Below are positions 51,734-51,754 of a stretch of 51,754 nt of DNA, piece by piece. Made by a program: the position numbers and the translations under genes. The stretch comes from an uncultured Gemmatimonadales bacterium. Lineage in GTDB: Bacteria; Gemmatimonadota; Gemmatimonadetes; Longimicrobiales; Gaopeijiaceae. The first letter of the stretch is position 1. Every line of letters begins with the position of its first letter. Location: the NCBI GenBank assembly GCA_937919655.1, contig CALFPJ010000046.1:1-51754 (forward strand), written 5' to 3'. The notes beneath the pieces are model-generated. The model was not told the origin of the DNA. It did not search any database and was given only the letters and a program-made list of their open reading frames with translations.

Positions 51734-51754
51734 ATGCATCCAGAGAGCATCCAG
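51734..51754 (+). CDS. Possible start of the next gene (cut by the window edge)
   Basis: ATG 51734 follows GGAG by nine bases and opens a frame M-H-P-E-S-I-Q that runs off the window. Only seven codons are visible, so identity cannot be stated; the call rests on the ribosome-binding site and the absence of any other feature after 51642. Confidence 0.3.

Noticed and set aside
1..51754. Genetic code in which UGA encodes Trp
   Set aside because: Many genes end in TGA within tight ATGA/GTGA overlaps (for example at 3660, 4937, 9905, 11916, 13760, 34672 and 41101), and TGG is used freely for Trp.
1..51754. CRISPR arrays, tRNA or rRNA genes, prophage or intact insertion sequences
   Set aside because: No regularly spaced repeats, cloverleaf-like segments, rRNA motifs, transposase or phage genes could be identified by eye on either strand.

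Overview
The window is high-GC DNA (roughly 60-65 % by eye) from a Gram-negative, outer-membrane bacterium. Lipid A/LPS genes are present: an LpxL-type acyltransferase, an MsbA-type ABC exporter, a Kdo-kinase-like enzyme and a GT9 heptosyltransferase. There is also a PorX-type regulator, two duplicated-permease (ADOP) loci, one with a PadR regulator, and many secreted M14/M20/M28/S15/P1 peptidases. This mix most resembles Gemmatimonadota or a relative; that is inference from content, as no marker rRNA is present. UGA is an ordinary stop here, because many genes end in TGA inside 4-bp ATGA/GTGA overlaps. No tRNA, rRNA, CRISPR array or intact insertion sequence was seen.

Layout. 1-4.1 kb: a left-edge fragment, a Tat-exported N-terminal-nucleophile asparaginase, a small unknown gene, a lone hydantoinase-B subunit and a DUF6941-like protein. 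4.2-7.6 kb: Kdo-kinase-like enzyme and heptosyltransferase, the wreck of a Rieske/ThDP gene, a conserved unknown gene and a lipoprotein. 7.8-15.3 kb: PAP2 phosphatase, isoprenylcysteine-methyltransferase-like protein, then a leftward run porX-msbA-lpxL, a 161-nt palindrome, GT2 and DUF3108. 15.5-17.2 kb: a deletion scar joining the ends of an arsenate-reductase-like gene and an ADOP permease. 17.3-23.7 kb: M28 peptidase, MscS channel, DUF502, S15 peptidase, TonB-like protein. 23.9-26.9 kb: PadR regulator and a frameshifted ADOP. 27.0-29.9 kb: heme O synthase, DmpA peptidase and a MerB-like gene. 29.9-38.8 kb: a six-gene leftward catabolic operon (class-V aminotransferase, TRAP dctP-dctQ-dctM, enoyl-CoA hydratase, CaiB-type CoA transferase) divergent from a FAD/Fe-S oxidase. 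38.9-51.7 kb: EF-hand gene with an internal TGA, serC-serA, dCMP deaminase/cupin/spermidine-synthase-like cluster, thioredoxin-like protein, M14 peptidase, TPR remnant, TypA, M20 peptidase, and a membrane-protein gene with an internal TAA.

The strongest discovery candidate is the organomercurial-lyase-like gene at 29172-29894. Its reading frame is broken only by a TGA that falls exactly where MerB has its second catalytic cysteine. The TGA is followed at once by an imperfect hairpin whose tetraloop is GGTC, as expected of a bacterial SECIS element. This suggests a selenocysteine-containing MerB homologue. The main counter-argument is that the window also holds several genuinely broken genes, with TAG, TGA and TAA nonsense codons, frameshifts and internal deletions, so a plain nonsense mutation must be excluded. 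That concentration of gene wrecks is itself a notable feature.
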